Source of the DNA: JAJPJE01 sp963724985
GTDB lineage: Bacteria > Acidobacteriota > Terriglobia > Terriglobales > Acidobacteriaceae
Direction of reading: 5' to 3'
Length of the DNA stretch: 64,000 nucleotides
Assembly (NCBI GenBank): GCA_963724985.1
Contig: CAVRWV010000033.1
Coordinates: forward strand, 310,001 to 374,000
Made by a program: the position numbers and the translations under genes
Shown: in pieces, positions 33,038-42,083 of the stretch
Numbering within the stretch: position 1 is the stretch's first letter
How the letters are laid out: every line of letters begins with the position of its first letter
The notes under the pieces: model-generated
The model's input: only the letters and a program-made list of their open reading frames with translations
Database searches by the model: none
What the model was told of the DNA's origin: nothing

Positions 33038-33826
33038 TTGGCCACGGAAACAAATAAAAAAGCGCCACCGAAGGAACCGTCTTCCAAAAAGCCCGAGAAA
33101 AAGCACGAAACCACCATGGAGTTCATCTCCTCGATGGCGGTGGTGCTCGTAGTCGGGCTGTTCATCATTACATTCAACTTGCAGGCGTTTGAGATTCCGT
33201 CGTCCTCCATGGAGAACACGCTGCTGATCGGCGACCACGTGTTCGTGGACCGCGTGACCGTGGCTCCGAAGACGAACTGGATGCCGCTCATTCCTTATCG
33301 CACTCCAAGGCACGGCGACATTATCGTTTTCCTCTCGCCTTCTGAGCCGGGACTGTACGTAGTGAAGCGCATCATCGGCATACCCGGAGACCACATCCGT
33401 CTGAGAGATGGCGTGGTGTACCGCAACGGCGAAGCTCTGAACGAGCCTTACGTCATTCATATCCCCGACAGCTATAACCCTTATCGCGATAATTTCCCCG
33501 ATGTTCCCCCACCCGAGGGGATGATTACACCGGAATGGCATCTGGAGATGAGTTCCTATATCCAGAATGGCGAGTTGGTGGTTCCACCTGGCCGCTACTT
33601 CGGGATGGGTGACAATCGTGACGTCAGCTACGACAGCCGCTATTTTGGATTTATCCCGCAGGAGAATGTCATCGGCCGCCCGATGTTCATCTATTGGTCG
33701 TTCGAAACACCCGCCGGGCAATACCAGAAGACCGGTATCGGCGACCGGGTGTCGTTCATCGCCAAGGTCGTGGTTCACTTCTTCGATCAGACTCGTTGGC
33801 GGCGCATGTTCCACGTCGTGCGCTAA
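33038..33826 (+). CDS. lepB: Signal peptidase I (second copy)
   Basis: A paralog of the preceding gene, also 262 residues, with Ser57 in FEIPSSSM, Lys110 in YVVKRIIGIPGD and GDNRDVSYDSRYFG, all in identical positions. The N-terminus is more Lys-rich (residues 5-24) and helix 1 spans about 29-50. It starts with TTG at 33038. Both active sites look intact, so the two enzymes may divide substrates or the second may be a spare. The stop overlaps the AsmA gene ATG (TAATG). Confidence 0.94.
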   Translation: MATETNKKAPPKEPSSKKPEKKHETTMEFISSMAVVLVVGLFIITFNLQAFEIPSSSMENTLLIGDHVFVDRVTVAPKTNWMPLIPYRTPRHGDIIVFLSPSEPGLYVVKRIIGIPGDHIRLRDGVVYRNGEALNEPYVIHIPDSYNPYRDNFPDVPPPEGMITPEWHLEMSSYIQNGELVVPPGRYFGMGDNRDVSYDSRYFGFIPQENVIGRPMFIYWSFETPAGQYQKTGIGDRVSFIAKVVVHFFDQTRWRRMFHVVR

Positions 33827-36363
33827 TGATTTCGAAACCTCAAAAGCGCCTCGCATTGGCCGCAATCGCAATTTTCGTGATTGCGGCCTTTATCGTGCCT
33901 GCGATTAATGTCGGCCGCTATCGTGCTGCGGTTGCGCGATCCCTGAGCGCTGCGATTGGCCGCGAGGCCACCGTCCGCGACGTCAGCATGCATTTGCTGC
34001 CTACCCCCGGCCTCACGCTAAGTGGGTTAGTGGTTGCGGATGATCCCCGCTTCAGTGCGGAGCCGGTCCTGCGCGCCGACGAGGTCACGGCCGCACTGCG
34101 ATTGAGTTCTCTCTGGCGAGGAAGACTGGAAATTTCGCAGCTTAGCTTGAACTACCCCAGCCTCAACCTGGTGCGCCTGCCGGACGGCGAGTGGAATGTC
34201 GAAAGCCTGTTCGAGCACGTCCGCGAAATTCCGGCGGCGCCAACTTCGAAAAAGCGTCCGGAATACCGCGCTCGGTTTCCATACATCGAATCCAGTGGCG
34301 GACGGATCAACCTGAAACTTGGGCTGGAAAAAACTGTATACGCCCTGAACGATGCTGATTTTGCGCTCTGGCTGGCGTCGGAGAACGAATGGCGCATGCG
34401 ACTCGAGGCGCGTCCCATGCGCACCGACGCAAACCTTAGCGATACCGGACTAATCCGGGTGGAAGGCAGCGCTCACCGCGCAATTTCGCTGGGAGAAACT
34501 CCACTTCAGTTGCACCTGAACTGGTCGCGCGGCCAACTTGGACAAATCACCACACTGCTTCGAGGACGGGACGCGGGCTGGCGTGGCTCCGTCCAATTGA
34601 ATGTGAACCTGACGGGTACGCCCCGCAATCTGCACGTGGTCGCCGATTCGACGCTGGAAGATTTTCGCCGATACGACATCTTTGCAACCGATTCGCTTAC
34701 GCTGTTCACTCACTGCACGGCGAAGTACAGCAATGTGGATCACACGTTGAGCGATGCGCTTTGCCTCAGTCCGGTGGGGACAGGACAAATCGCAGTACGA
34801 GGCACTGCGGTACTGACTCAGCCACGTTCCTATGACTTTGCTTTCTCCCTGGAAAAGATTCCGGCGCAATTTGCGGTTAGTCTTGCCCGTCACGCGAAGC
34901 AAGGGATGGCGAACGACCTGGCGGCTGTCGGCACACTCGATGGTGAGTTCACATTCAAGACGGCTGACGGGCAGAATGTCTGGTCGGGGACAGGCACGAC
35001 CTCAGAGTGGGAGTTCCGCTCCAAACAACTTGGCGAGACGCCACTGACGCTCAGTGCGATTCAGTTCAGCGCAGGCCATCCCAAGGGGACAGAGACGCCC
35101 ATCTCAAGAAAATCAGCGGCGTCTGCTGCGCCTCCCACCTTGCTCGGCATACAGCCTTTCACTTTGAACCTTGGCGCCAGTACTCCCGCCACGCTCAGCG
35201 CATGGGTAACCACCGCGGGCTATCACGCAGAAATGCAATCCGAAGTGGCCCTCAAGCGAGCGCTCCAGGTTTCCTCTGCATTCGGCTTTTACGTGCCTGC
35301 GAAATCGATCGATGGCACTGCCAAGCTCGCTGGCGAGTTGAACGGAAACTGGACACAGTTCCAGGCGCCGGTTCTTACGGGAAGAGGTCAGCTGCATAAC
35401 GCAACGATCGCGGTCGCCGGCTTCGGCACTCCCGCGCGCATCGCCTCCGCCGACTTGGTTGCCGACGAAAATCGAGTTTCGCTGCAGAATCTCGCGCTGT
35501 CGTTTCCGGCGGTACATGTTGCCGCGACGGGATCGTTCCAGGTGCCGCGCCATTGCCAGCCTTCGCCGGACTGCGCAGTCTCATTCGACATTAAAGCGGA
35601 CTCTCTTTCACTCGACGACTTAAACCGGCTGGTGAATCCGAAAGCATGGAATCGTCCGTGGTATGAGCGACTGGTGGGCGCCGACAGCAATCCAAATGCG
35701 CCCTGGGGATGGCTGTACGCCAAGGGACACATCGCCGCGCAAAAGTTCGTGGTCAAAGGGATAACAACCACCAAGGCTGCTGCGCAGATATCTGTTTCGC
35801 CAAACACCGCCTCAGTCACGGACTTTCATGCGAGCCTGTTCGGCGGCACATACCAGGGTGAGGTGACGCTAAACAGCCAGAAGGATCAACCCGCGTTCCA
35901 GTCCAAGGGACAGTTCGATCACGTCTCCATGGCCGAGGTCGCGTCCCTGATGAAGGATGGTTGGGCGACGGGGGCGGTTTCGCTCAGCTATGAAGGAACT
36001 GCCGCAGGCTGGCAGGCGGCGGATCTGCTGAGCTCCACTGCGGCCACCGGCAATTTCGATTGGCGCAACGGCTCCCTGCCGCATATCACGCTGGCGAGTG
36101 AGCATCAGCCGCTTGCAATTCAGCGCTTCGAGGGCGAAGTTCAACTGAAGGATGGCGAACTCAGCATCTCTGAAGGCAAATTGCAGAACCATGCCGGCAT
36201 CTATCAGATCAGCGGGACCGCATCGTTAGCCCGCGATCTTAAAATGACCATGACCCGTGATTCTGGACCGACCTACTCCGTCACCGGCACGCTGGCGCGT
36301 CCGAAGATTGCTCCAGTCGAGGGAACGGCCAAACAGGCGAGCCTGCGAAACTACCATCGATGA
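33826..36363 (+). CDS. AsmA-like outer-membrane biogenesis protein
   Basis: An 845-residue inner-membrane-anchored periplasmic protein of the AsmA family. One N-terminal helix (about 9-28) is followed by NVGRYRAAVARSLSAAIGREATVRDVSMHLLPTPGLTLSGLVV, the classic AsmA entry, then a long beta-rich body and a C-terminal AsmA-like domain with QFDHVSMAEVASLM and GTASLARDLKMTM. AsmA-type proteins form bridge-like channels for lipid transport across the periplasm. Its ATG overlaps the second lepB stop; a small gene is coupled downstream by ATGA. This is the largest gene in the window. Confidence 0.85.
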   Translation: MISKPQKRLALAAIAIFVIAAFIVPAINVGRYRAAVARSLSAAIGREATVRDVSMHLLPTPGLTLSGLVVADDPRFSAEPVLRADEVTAALRLSSLWRGRLEISQLSLNYPSLNLVRLPDGEWNVESLFEHVREIPAAPTSKKRPEYRARFPYIESSGGRINLKLGLEKTVYALNDADFALWLASENEWRMRLEARPMRTDANLSDTGLIRVEGSAHRAISLGETPLQLHLNWSRGQLGQITTLLRGRDAGWRGSVQLNVNLTGTPRNLHVVADSTLEDFRRYDIFATDSLTLFTHCTAKYSNVDHTLSDALCLSPVGTGQIAVRGTAVLTQPRSYDFAFSLEKIPAQFAVSLARHAKQGMANDLAAVGTLDGEFTFKTADGQNVWSGTGTTSEWEFRSKQLGETPLTLSAIQFSAGHPKGTETPISRKSAASAAPPTLLGIQPFTLNLGASTPATLSAWVTTAGYHAEMQSEVALKRALQVSSAFGFYVPAKSIDGTAKLAGELNGNWTQFQAPVLTGRGQLHNATIAVAGFGTPARIASADLVADENRVSLQNLALSFPAVHVAATGSFQVPRHCQPSPDCAVSFDIKADSLSLDDLNRLVNPKAWNRPWYERLVGADSNPNAPWGWLYAKGHIAAQKFVVKGITTTKAAAQISVSPNTASVTDFHASLFGGTYQGEVTLNSQKDQPAFQSKGQFDHVSMAEVASLMKDGWATGAVSLSYEGTAAGWQAADLLSSTAATGNFDWRNGSLPHITLASEHQPLAIQRFEGEVQLKDGELSISEGKLQNHAGIYQISGTASLARDLKMTMTRDSGPTYSVTGTLARPKIAPVEGTAKQASLRNYHR

Positions 36364-36965
36364 GCGTAACCGGCATTCGTAATTTTCTGGCGTGCATCCT
36401 GGTTGCGGTGTTCGCGATCGCGCTTTGGTCGCAGGCGGCTTCTCACACGCAAGCGACTTATGATGCCGCCGCGCACAGCGCCCAGCGCAAGTTCGATCAC
36501 ATTGAGCAAAACGGAAAACTGGCACATCCCGATTCCACTCCCACCGTGCTGACGGAACGGGAGATCAATGCATGGTTTTCGTCCGGACAGGCGGACCTTC
36601 CCCAAGGTGTGCGCAATCTGAAATTACAAGCTGACCCCGGAGTGATTCACGGAACTGCCGATGTTGATTTCGATCAGGTGACCGGCGGTCGCTACTCTGC
36701 GAATCCGCTAATGTCGCTGTTCAGCGGCGTGCACCAGGTTACGGCGGACGCTCACGCCCAAGGCGCGAATGGCGTCGGGCAGGTCCATATCGACTCGGTC
36801 TCGCTCGACGGCGTCGCCGTCCCGCGCATGGCGCTGGAGTACTTCGTCGATCGCTACATCCATCCCAAGTATCCCGACCTTGGGATCGACAGCCGGTTCA
36901 AGCTGCCTAACAGAATCGATCGCGCCGACGTAGGCTCGCACGAAGTGACTGTCATGCAGAGATAA
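36360..36965 (+). CDS. Hypothetical membrane-anchored protein, 201 residues
   Basis: A protein with an N-terminal hydrophobic anchor or signal (FLACILVAVFAIALWSQ, about 9-25) and a 170-residue mixed alpha/beta domain. No family recognised; motifs such as VLTEREINAWF and GTADVDFDQVTGG are reminiscent of proteins often paired with AsmA in Acidobacteria, but I cannot name it. The start ATG overlaps the asmA stop (ATGA), so it probably works with the AsmA protein in the envelope. Confidence 0.7.
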   Translation: MSVTGIRNFLACILVAVFAIALWSQAASHTQATYDAAAHSAQRKFDHIEQNGKLAHPDSTPTVLTEREINAWFSSGQADLPQGVRNLKLQADPGVIHGTADVDFDQVTGGRYSANPLMSLFSGVHQVTADAHAQGANGVGQVHIDSVSLDGVAVPRMALEYFVDRYIHPKYPDLGIDSRFKLPNRIDRADVGSHEVTVMQR

Positions 36966-37063
36966 ACGCCCAGGCTGAGTGGTGACTGCGCCAACCTCGA
37001 TGACAAAAACTTCATCCTGAATTGAACAGAGGCGCGATTCCAGCGTTGTAGACTAACGCTCAA

Positions 37064-38377
37064 ATGCCTGGCTTAAGCATGACGATGCGAAGCACATGTC
37101 ACCTTCTGGCTGCGATCGGACTGCTCCTGCCGTCGATACGAGCTCAGAATCTTGAGAAAGAATCATTGCCGGCAGGAACAATCCTCGCCGTGCAACTCAG
37201 CTCCGATGCCAAGATGAAGGCCGGAACTGCGGTTAGTGGTCGCCTTACAGAAGCCGTCTACGGTCACGATAAGCTGCTCATCCCTCAGGGGAGCGTGTTG
37301 ACCGGCGAAATTGTAGAGCTCAAGCCTGCTTCCCGCAGTCGCAGTGTTAACGCGAAATTACAGGGTGACTTCACGCCGCTGCATGAGGCCGCCGTGCAGT
37401 TTCAGCAGATCACGTTTCCCGGCGGCGCTCAGGTCAGTATCTTGACGACGCCCACGACGCAGGGAGTCGAGACTCTGCACATTCAGAGCGCATACGCTGC
37501 CGCGCATCACCAATCATTGCCGAAACGGGTTTGGAACGACCTCAATGGTCGAAAGAACGAAGCGGTTGCAACTTTCACCGCACCGGAAAAGACGTCTCGT
37601 TTGAAAAAGATGATCTATCACCAGCTGCCGTACCATCCGGAGACGCTGGACGGCGGTTTGGAATACAACGCCGCGCTTGCGAATCCGGTGGAACTTACCA
37701 TTCTTAGCGACATGCCAAAAGCGACAGAGCACAGCGAGAAGAAAGGGCTGGAAAAAACAGCGACTCTGCACGCACTCTTAACGACTCCGGTCGATTCGAA
37801 AACGGCCTTACCGGGGACGCCCGTGAAGGCGGAGGTGACAGAGCCGTTCTTCGACGAACAGAAACGCGTCGTAGTTCCGCAAGGCAGCGTTCTAGTAGGA
37901 GCCGTGACACAGTCGAAACCTTCGGGAAAATGGGCTCACAACGGAACTCTCCGCTTCACTTTTACGCAGCTTCAGTTCCCCGCTGGATTCCAGCAGCGCG
38001 TCTACGGAACCACCAGCGCGATTGCCGTCGATCATCGCTCGAACCTGCAAATGGACGTAGAGGGTGGCGTGGCCCCGCAGAAATCAAGCGCATTGCTTCC
38101 ACTGGCGATGGGGGTGTTGTCTGCTGCCGCATTGCACGAAGACGAGAACACCCTCGCCCACGCGGCTGCGTCGAGCAACGGATTCGCATTGATCGGTCGA
38201 GCCATTGCTATCGGTACAGGATCGAACTACGTTGGCGGGATCATTGGCGCCTACGGCACGGCGCGCACCACGTATTCACGTTTCATCGCTCACGGTGCTG
38301 ATGTGTCATTCCCTCAGAACACGCGCATCGAAATCGAAGTCGATCCGATCACATCGCGTGTGCTAGAAGCGCACTGA
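37064..38377 (+). CDS. Secreted protein with a duplicated TrbI/VirB10-like beta domain
   Basis: A 437-residue exported protein (signal peptide about 7-26). Two beta modules repeat the same pattern: PAGTILAVQLSSDAKMKAGTAVSGRLTE ... LLIPQGSVLTGEIVELK (about 37-92) and LPGTPVKAEVTEPFF ... VVVPQGSVLVGAVTQSK (245-285). The GT..V...L/P-QGS-L-G motif resembles the VirB10/TrbI beta barrel, without the rest of a type IV secretion gene set, and its function here is unknown. A hydrophobic Gly/Ala region near 345-400 could insert into a membrane. Stand-alone gene, 98 bases after the AsmA-associated gene. Confidence 0.6.
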   Translation: MPGLSMTMRSTCHLLAAIGLLLPSIRAQNLEKESLPAGTILAVQLSSDAKMKAGTAVSGRLTEAVYGHDKLLIPQGSVLTGEIVELKPASRSRSVNAKLQGDFTPLHEAAVQFQQITFPGGAQVSILTTPTTQGVETLHIQSAYAAAHHQSLPKRVWNDLNGRKNEAVATFTAPEKTSRLKKMIYHQLPYHPETLDGGLEYNAALANPVELTILSDMPKATEHSEKKGLEKTATLHALLTTPVDSKTALPGTPVKAEVTEPFFDEQKRVVVPQGSVLVGAVTQSKPSGKWAHNGTLRFTFTQLQFPAGFQQRVYGTTSAIAVDHRSNLQMDVEGGVAPQKSSALLPLAMGVLSAAALHEDENTLAHAAASSNGFALIGRAIAIGTGSNYVGGIIGAYGTARTTYSRFIAHGADVSFPQNTRIEIEVDPITSRVLEAH

Positions 38378-38455
38378 GGCTGCATACTTCGGGATTCATG
38401 CGGGCAGTCGACCTCGGCTGCTGTCGATGTGCCGTGATACCATCGAAGTGCCAGC

Positions 38456-39124
38456 ATGAATCTGGATGTCGTACAAATCCTGTTTCAAATCATCGCCTTT
38501 CTGTTCGCGATCAGCGTGCACGAGTCCGCGCACGCGTGGATGGCGAATCGCTGCGGCGATCCGACGGCGCGCATGCTGGGCCGCATCACACTGAATCCGA
38601 TCAAGCACATAGATCCCGTGGGCACTGTCCTGCTGCCTGCGATCGCGATGATCAGTCATTTCCCAGTGATCGGGTGGGCAAAGCCAACTCCGGTGGACTC
38701 ACGTCACTTCAAGAACCCAGTGCGCGACGACATTCTTACTTCGCTCGCCGGACCCGCGAGCAATCTCCTGGTAGCCTCCGGAGCGGTCGTAGGATTGGCA
38801 ATCATCGCGAATACATCGCCGCTAGGTCGGGCGCTGGTTCATGGATACGCGCCTGAATCCGGATCGATGCTGGTTCCGATTACGGTTCTGCTGTACGAGT
38901 TCATGTACATCAACGTGCTGCTGGCGGCATTCAACGTCATTCCGATTCCGCCGTTGGATGGTAGCCATGTGCTGCGACATTTTCTGCCTGAATCCATGCG
39001 CCGCGCCTACGACATGGCGGGCATGATTGGTTTGGTGCTGCTGTTTTTGGTCGGCGGACCGGTCATCCGTTTCCTTATGACTCCGGTCCTGCAATTTTTC
39101 GACTTCGTCCTCGCGAGAATTTAA
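38456..39124 (+). CDS. Site-2-type (M50) membrane metalloprotease
   Basis: A 222-residue polytopic membrane protease of the M50 family. The zinc motif HESAH (22-26) is in the first helix, and the third ligand is Asp in NVIPIPPLDGSHV near 160-172. Such small M50 proteins cleave inside the membrane, releasing regulators. Its stop overlaps the trpS start by one base (TAATG), a linkage seen in many bacteria. Active-site residues are intact. Confidence 0.92.
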   Translation: MNLDVVQILFQIIAFLFAISVHESAHAWMANRCGDPTARMLGRITLNPIKHIDPVGTVLLPAIAMISHFPVIGWAKPTPVDSRHFKNPVRDDILTSLAGPASNLLVASGAVVGLAIIANTSPLGRALVHGYAPESGSMLVPITVLLYEFMYINVLLAAFNVIPIPPLDGSHVLRHFLPESMRRAYDMAGMIGLVLLFLVGGPVIRFLMTPVLQFFDFVLARI

Positions 39125-40179
39125 TGCCAGAAAAGAACAATCGGAAACCCCGCGTACTGAGCGGGATGCGCCCCACGGGCAAGCTTCATCTTGGACACCT
39201 GGTCGGTGCTCTCGATAATTGGGTCAGGCTCCAGAAGCAGTACGAATGCTATTTCTTTGTTGCCGATTGGCATGCGCTCACCAGCGACTACGCCGATACC
39301 AGCCGCATTAAAGCGAACATCATGGAGATGGTTTTTGATTGGCTCGCCACCGGGCTTGATCCCGAAGTCGCGACCATCTTCATCCAGTCACACGTACCCG
39401 CGCACGCCGAACTGCACCTGCTCCTATCGATGATCACGCCGCTGGGATGGCTGGAGCGCGTTCCGACGTATAAGGAGCAACGCGACAACATCAAGGAAAA
39501 AGATCTCGGCACATACGGGTTCCTGGGCTACCCGGTGCTGCAGTCGGCGGACATCATGATGTACAAGGGCAATTACGTGCCGGTTGGTGAAGACCAGGTT
39601 CCGCACGTAGAGATCACCCGCGAGATCGCGCGCCGCTTCAACATGTTCTATTCAGGCCGCCACGATAGCGTCTTCCCTGAGCCTCAGCCGCTGCTCACGC
39701 CCATGCCGAAGCTGCCCGGCACCGATGGACGCAAGATGTCGAAGTCCTACGACAATGCGGTGCTGCTCAGCGATCCAGAGCCGGTGGTCCGGCAGAAGTT
39801 GAAGACAATGGTCACGGATCCGGCGCGTGTGCGCCGTAGCGATCCCGGAAATCCCAATGTCTGCCCGGTGTTCTCGCTCCACAAGATCTTCAGCGAGCCG
39901 CCTACCATTGAAAAAGTGGAAATCGGTTGCACCACCGCCGGAATCGGCTGCATTGAGTGCAAGAGCTGGGCTGCCGACGCGCTCGTCCAGATCCTGAATC
40001 CATTGCAGGAGCGCCGCCGAAAATACGAGGAGAATCCCCGGCTGGTCTGGGATATTCTGGAAGCCGGTTCGGCCCGTGCTCGCAAGATCGCGGACAACAC
40101 CATGAGCGACGTGCGTGAGGCGATGAACTTATCTCACGATTACGAACCACCTAGAAATGAAGCTAGTGCAGCAAAATAG
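39124..40179 (+). CDS. trpS: Tryptophanyl-tRNA synthetase
   Basis: A 351-residue class Ic aminoacyl-tRNA synthetase that charges tRNA-Trp. Signature motifs are HLGH (residues 22-25, in GKLHLGHLVGAL) and KMSKS near 204 (GRKMSKSYDN). Between are the Trp-binding segments such as FVADWHAL and VPVGEDQVPH. The C-terminal anticodon region contains GCIECKSW. Length is normal. It follows the M50 gene with a one-base overlap and precedes scpA by 48 bases; the group M50-trpS-scpA-scpB is a common one. Confidence 0.96.
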   Translation: MPEKNNRKPRVLSGMRPTGKLHLGHLVGALDNWVRLQKQYECYFFVADWHALTSDYADTSRIKANIMEMVFDWLATGLDPEVATIFIQSHVPAHAELHLLLSMITPLGWLERVPTYKEQRDNIKEKDLGTYGFLGYPVLQSADIMMYKGNYVPVGEDQVPHVEITREIARRFNMFYSGRHDSVFPEPQPLLTPMPKLPGTDGRKMSKSYDNAVLLSDPEPVVRQKLKTMVTDPARVRRSDPGNPNVCPVFSLHKIFSEPPTIEKVEIGCTTAGIGCIECKSWAADALVQILNPLQERRRKYEENPRLVWDILEAGSARARKIADNTMSDVREAMNLSHDYEPPRNEASAAK

Positions 40180-40227
40180 CTGGCACTGCTGTATCTTGGT
40201 GCAACGAATTTCGAGTAGCCGCATTTG

Positions 40228-41112
40228 ATGCCGGATCAACCAACGCCAACTCAAGCGACTGTAGACGCCGAGAGCAGTCCGGCTGGAGCTTCGCCCGTCG
40301 AAGCTACGAAGCCCGACGCCGCTCGTCCCAAGCGCGACACCGAGTTCCCTTTCGCGGTCACCCTCGGCAAGCTTTACGACGGCCCGCTCGACCTGCTGCT
40401 CGACCTGATTCGCAAGCAGGACATCGACATCTACGACATCCCCATCGCGCAGATCACCGCGCAGTACCTTGGGTACGTGGAGCACATACGCGAGTTGGAT
40501 GTCGACGTAGCCTCTGATTTCATCTACATGGCGTCCGTGCTCATCCAGATCAAATCTCGGATGCTCCTGCCCCGTGATCCGACCATCAGCGCCGATGCTC
40601 AGGATGATCCGCGCGCCGAGCTGGTGAATCGCCTGCTTGAGCACGAGAAATTCAAGATGGCGGCGCAGATGCTTCTGCAGCGCCAGCAGATTGAGGACGC
40701 GGTTCTCTCCAATCCGGCGATGAGGGAGTTCAAGAACGCGGAAGGCACCGAGCCAGAGATGGCCGCCGATGTGGTCGACCTAGTGCGCACCTTCCAGCAG
40801 ATTCTAGATCGCGCGCGACACCGTCCGATTATCAGCGTCGATGAGGATGCAGTTACCGTCACGCAAATGATCGACTACTTCCGGCATCGTCTGGTCGTGG
40901 AAGACCGGCCCATCAAGCTGAAGCAGCTTTTGCGGACCCTGCAAACGCGGAATGCGCTGGTATGCGCCTTTCTGGCGCTGCTGGAGCTAGTACGCTTGCA
41001 GGCAATCTTGCTACGGCAGGAACGCGTTTTTGGTGACATCATCATTAAGAAGAGCGCTATGTTCGATAACGTACTGGGCGAAGACGCCTCCGTTCGCGAC
41101 GATTGGCGATAA
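40228..41112 (+). CDS. scpA: Segregation and condensation protein A
   Basis: A 294-residue kleisin of the bacterial SMC complex. A Pro/Ala-rich N-terminal tail is followed by FAVTLGKLYDGPLDLLLDLIRKQDIDIYDIPIAQITAQYL, the ScpA hallmark, and by DVDVASDFIYMASVLIQIKSRMLLP. The C-terminal winged helix (TRQ-like VTVTQMIDYFRHR ... IKLKQLLRTL) contacts the SMC head. I chose ATG at 40228 over TTG at 40225. scpB starts 17 bases after its stop. Involved in chromosome segregation. Confidence 0.95.
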   Translation: MPDQPTPTQATVDAESSPAGASPVEATKPDAARPKRDTEFPFAVTLGKLYDGPLDLLLDLIRKQDIDIYDIPIAQITAQYLGYVEHIRELDVDVASDFIYMASVLIQIKSRMLLPRDPTISADAQDDPRAELVNRLLEHEKFKMAAQMLLQRQQIEDAVLSNPAMREFKNAEGTEPEMAADVVDLVRTFQQILDRARHRPIISVDEDAVTVTQMIDYFRHRLVVEDRPIKLKQLLRTLQTRNALVCAFLALLELVRLQAILLRQERVFGDIIIKKSAMFDNVLGEDASVRDDWR

Positions 41113-41129
41113 CGATTTGAAAACATCGA

Positions 41130-41873
41130 ATGGGAATTAAAGGCAAACTCGAAGCCGTCATCTACGCAGCCGAAGAGCCGGTCACACTCGACCAGCTGAT
41201 GCTGCTTCTTAAAGACTCCATCGCCAGCGAAGGCGGACTGAATGTGGAAGGCGCTGAACCAGCCGCTGTGCAAGCCGCGGATCTTCAGTCTGAGGTAAAA
41301 AGCCGCCTGCGCGCGGCGCTCGAAGAGCTGATCGCCGAGTACGCATCCGCGGATCGTGGCATGGAAATTCGCGCCGTTGCCGGCGGCTATCGCATGGCGA
41401 CCAAGCCCGAGCATCATGACGTTGTCCGCAGCTTTGCCAAGAGCCTGAAGCCACCCATTCGCTTATCGCTGCAAGCTTTGGAAACACTCGCCGTCATCGC
41501 TTACAAGCAGCCCGTCACTGCGCCGGAGATCAGCGAGATTCGCGGAGTGGATTCGCAGGGCGTGCTTGCAACGCTGATTGATCGCAAGCTGATCACCACC
41601 GCCGGCCGCAAGCAGGTGATCGGCCGGCCCATCCTGTACAAGACCACCAAAGAATTCCTGATGCGCTTCGGCCTGAAAGACGTGACCGAACTTCCCAGCA
41701 TGGAAGAGTTCGAAAAGCTGATCAGCGGACAGGAAGGACTCTTCAGCGAGCCCGCGCCGGAGGCGGAAAGTCCTGCGCCGACCGCCGCAGCAGAAAACCC
41801 TCCGACAGCGGAGGCTGCCGCTGAAACAACACCAGAGCAGGACGAGCAGCCCTCGGAAACAACTCAGAGCTGA
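41130..41873 (+). CDS. scpB: Segregation and condensation protein B
   Basis: A 247-residue partner of ScpA in the SMC-ScpAB complex. Two winged-helix domains: IKGKLEAVIYAAEEPVTLDQLMLLLKD and LSLQALETLAVIAYKQPVTAPEISEIRGVDSQGVLATLIDRKLI, with GRPILYKTTKEFLMRFGLKDVTELPSMEEF ending the core. A 50-residue Pro/Ala/Glu-rich tail is added, common in this phylum. The first winged helix is interrupted by an Ala/Glu insert (about 38-60). The operon ends here; a repeat island follows. Confidence 0.93.
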   Translation: MGIKGKLEAVIYAAEEPVTLDQLMLLLKDSIASEGGLNVEGAEPAAVQAADLQSEVKSRLRAALEELIAEYASADRGMEIRAVAGGYRMATKPEHHDVVRSFAKSLKPPIRLSLQALETLAVIAYKQPVTAPEISEIRGVDSQGVLATLIDRKLITTAGRKQVIGRPILYKTTKEFLMRFGLKDVTELPSMEEFEKLISGQEGLFSEPAPEAESPAPTAAAENPPTAEAAAETTPEQDEQPSETTQS

Positions 41874-41877
41874 ATCC

Positions 41878-41993
41878 GTTTCACGTTTCGGGTTTCACGT
41901 TTCACGAAAAACGGTGGGTGCCCCATCTCTGCCTTCTTTTGGCGAGGTGGGAAGTCGGTTTTCGCGAAACGTGAAACGAAAAACGTGAAACGA
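41878..41993. repeat. Repeat island between scpB and rluB
   Basis: A family B hairpin (CCCATCTCTGCC at 41922-41933 with GGCGAGGTGGG at 41941-41951) is flanked by GTTTCACGTTTC-type units on the left (41878-41906) and their inverse CGAAACGTGAAACG, AAACGTGAAACG on the right (41963-41993). The whole block would fold into one long nested hairpin. Confidence 0.8.
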
Positions 41994-42083
41994 CAGCATC
42001 ACGGCCGACTGTTCACCCATCACCGAACCGGAACTACCCACTTCATGTAGACTAAGCAGTTTGCTCACGGGAAAACCCTGACC

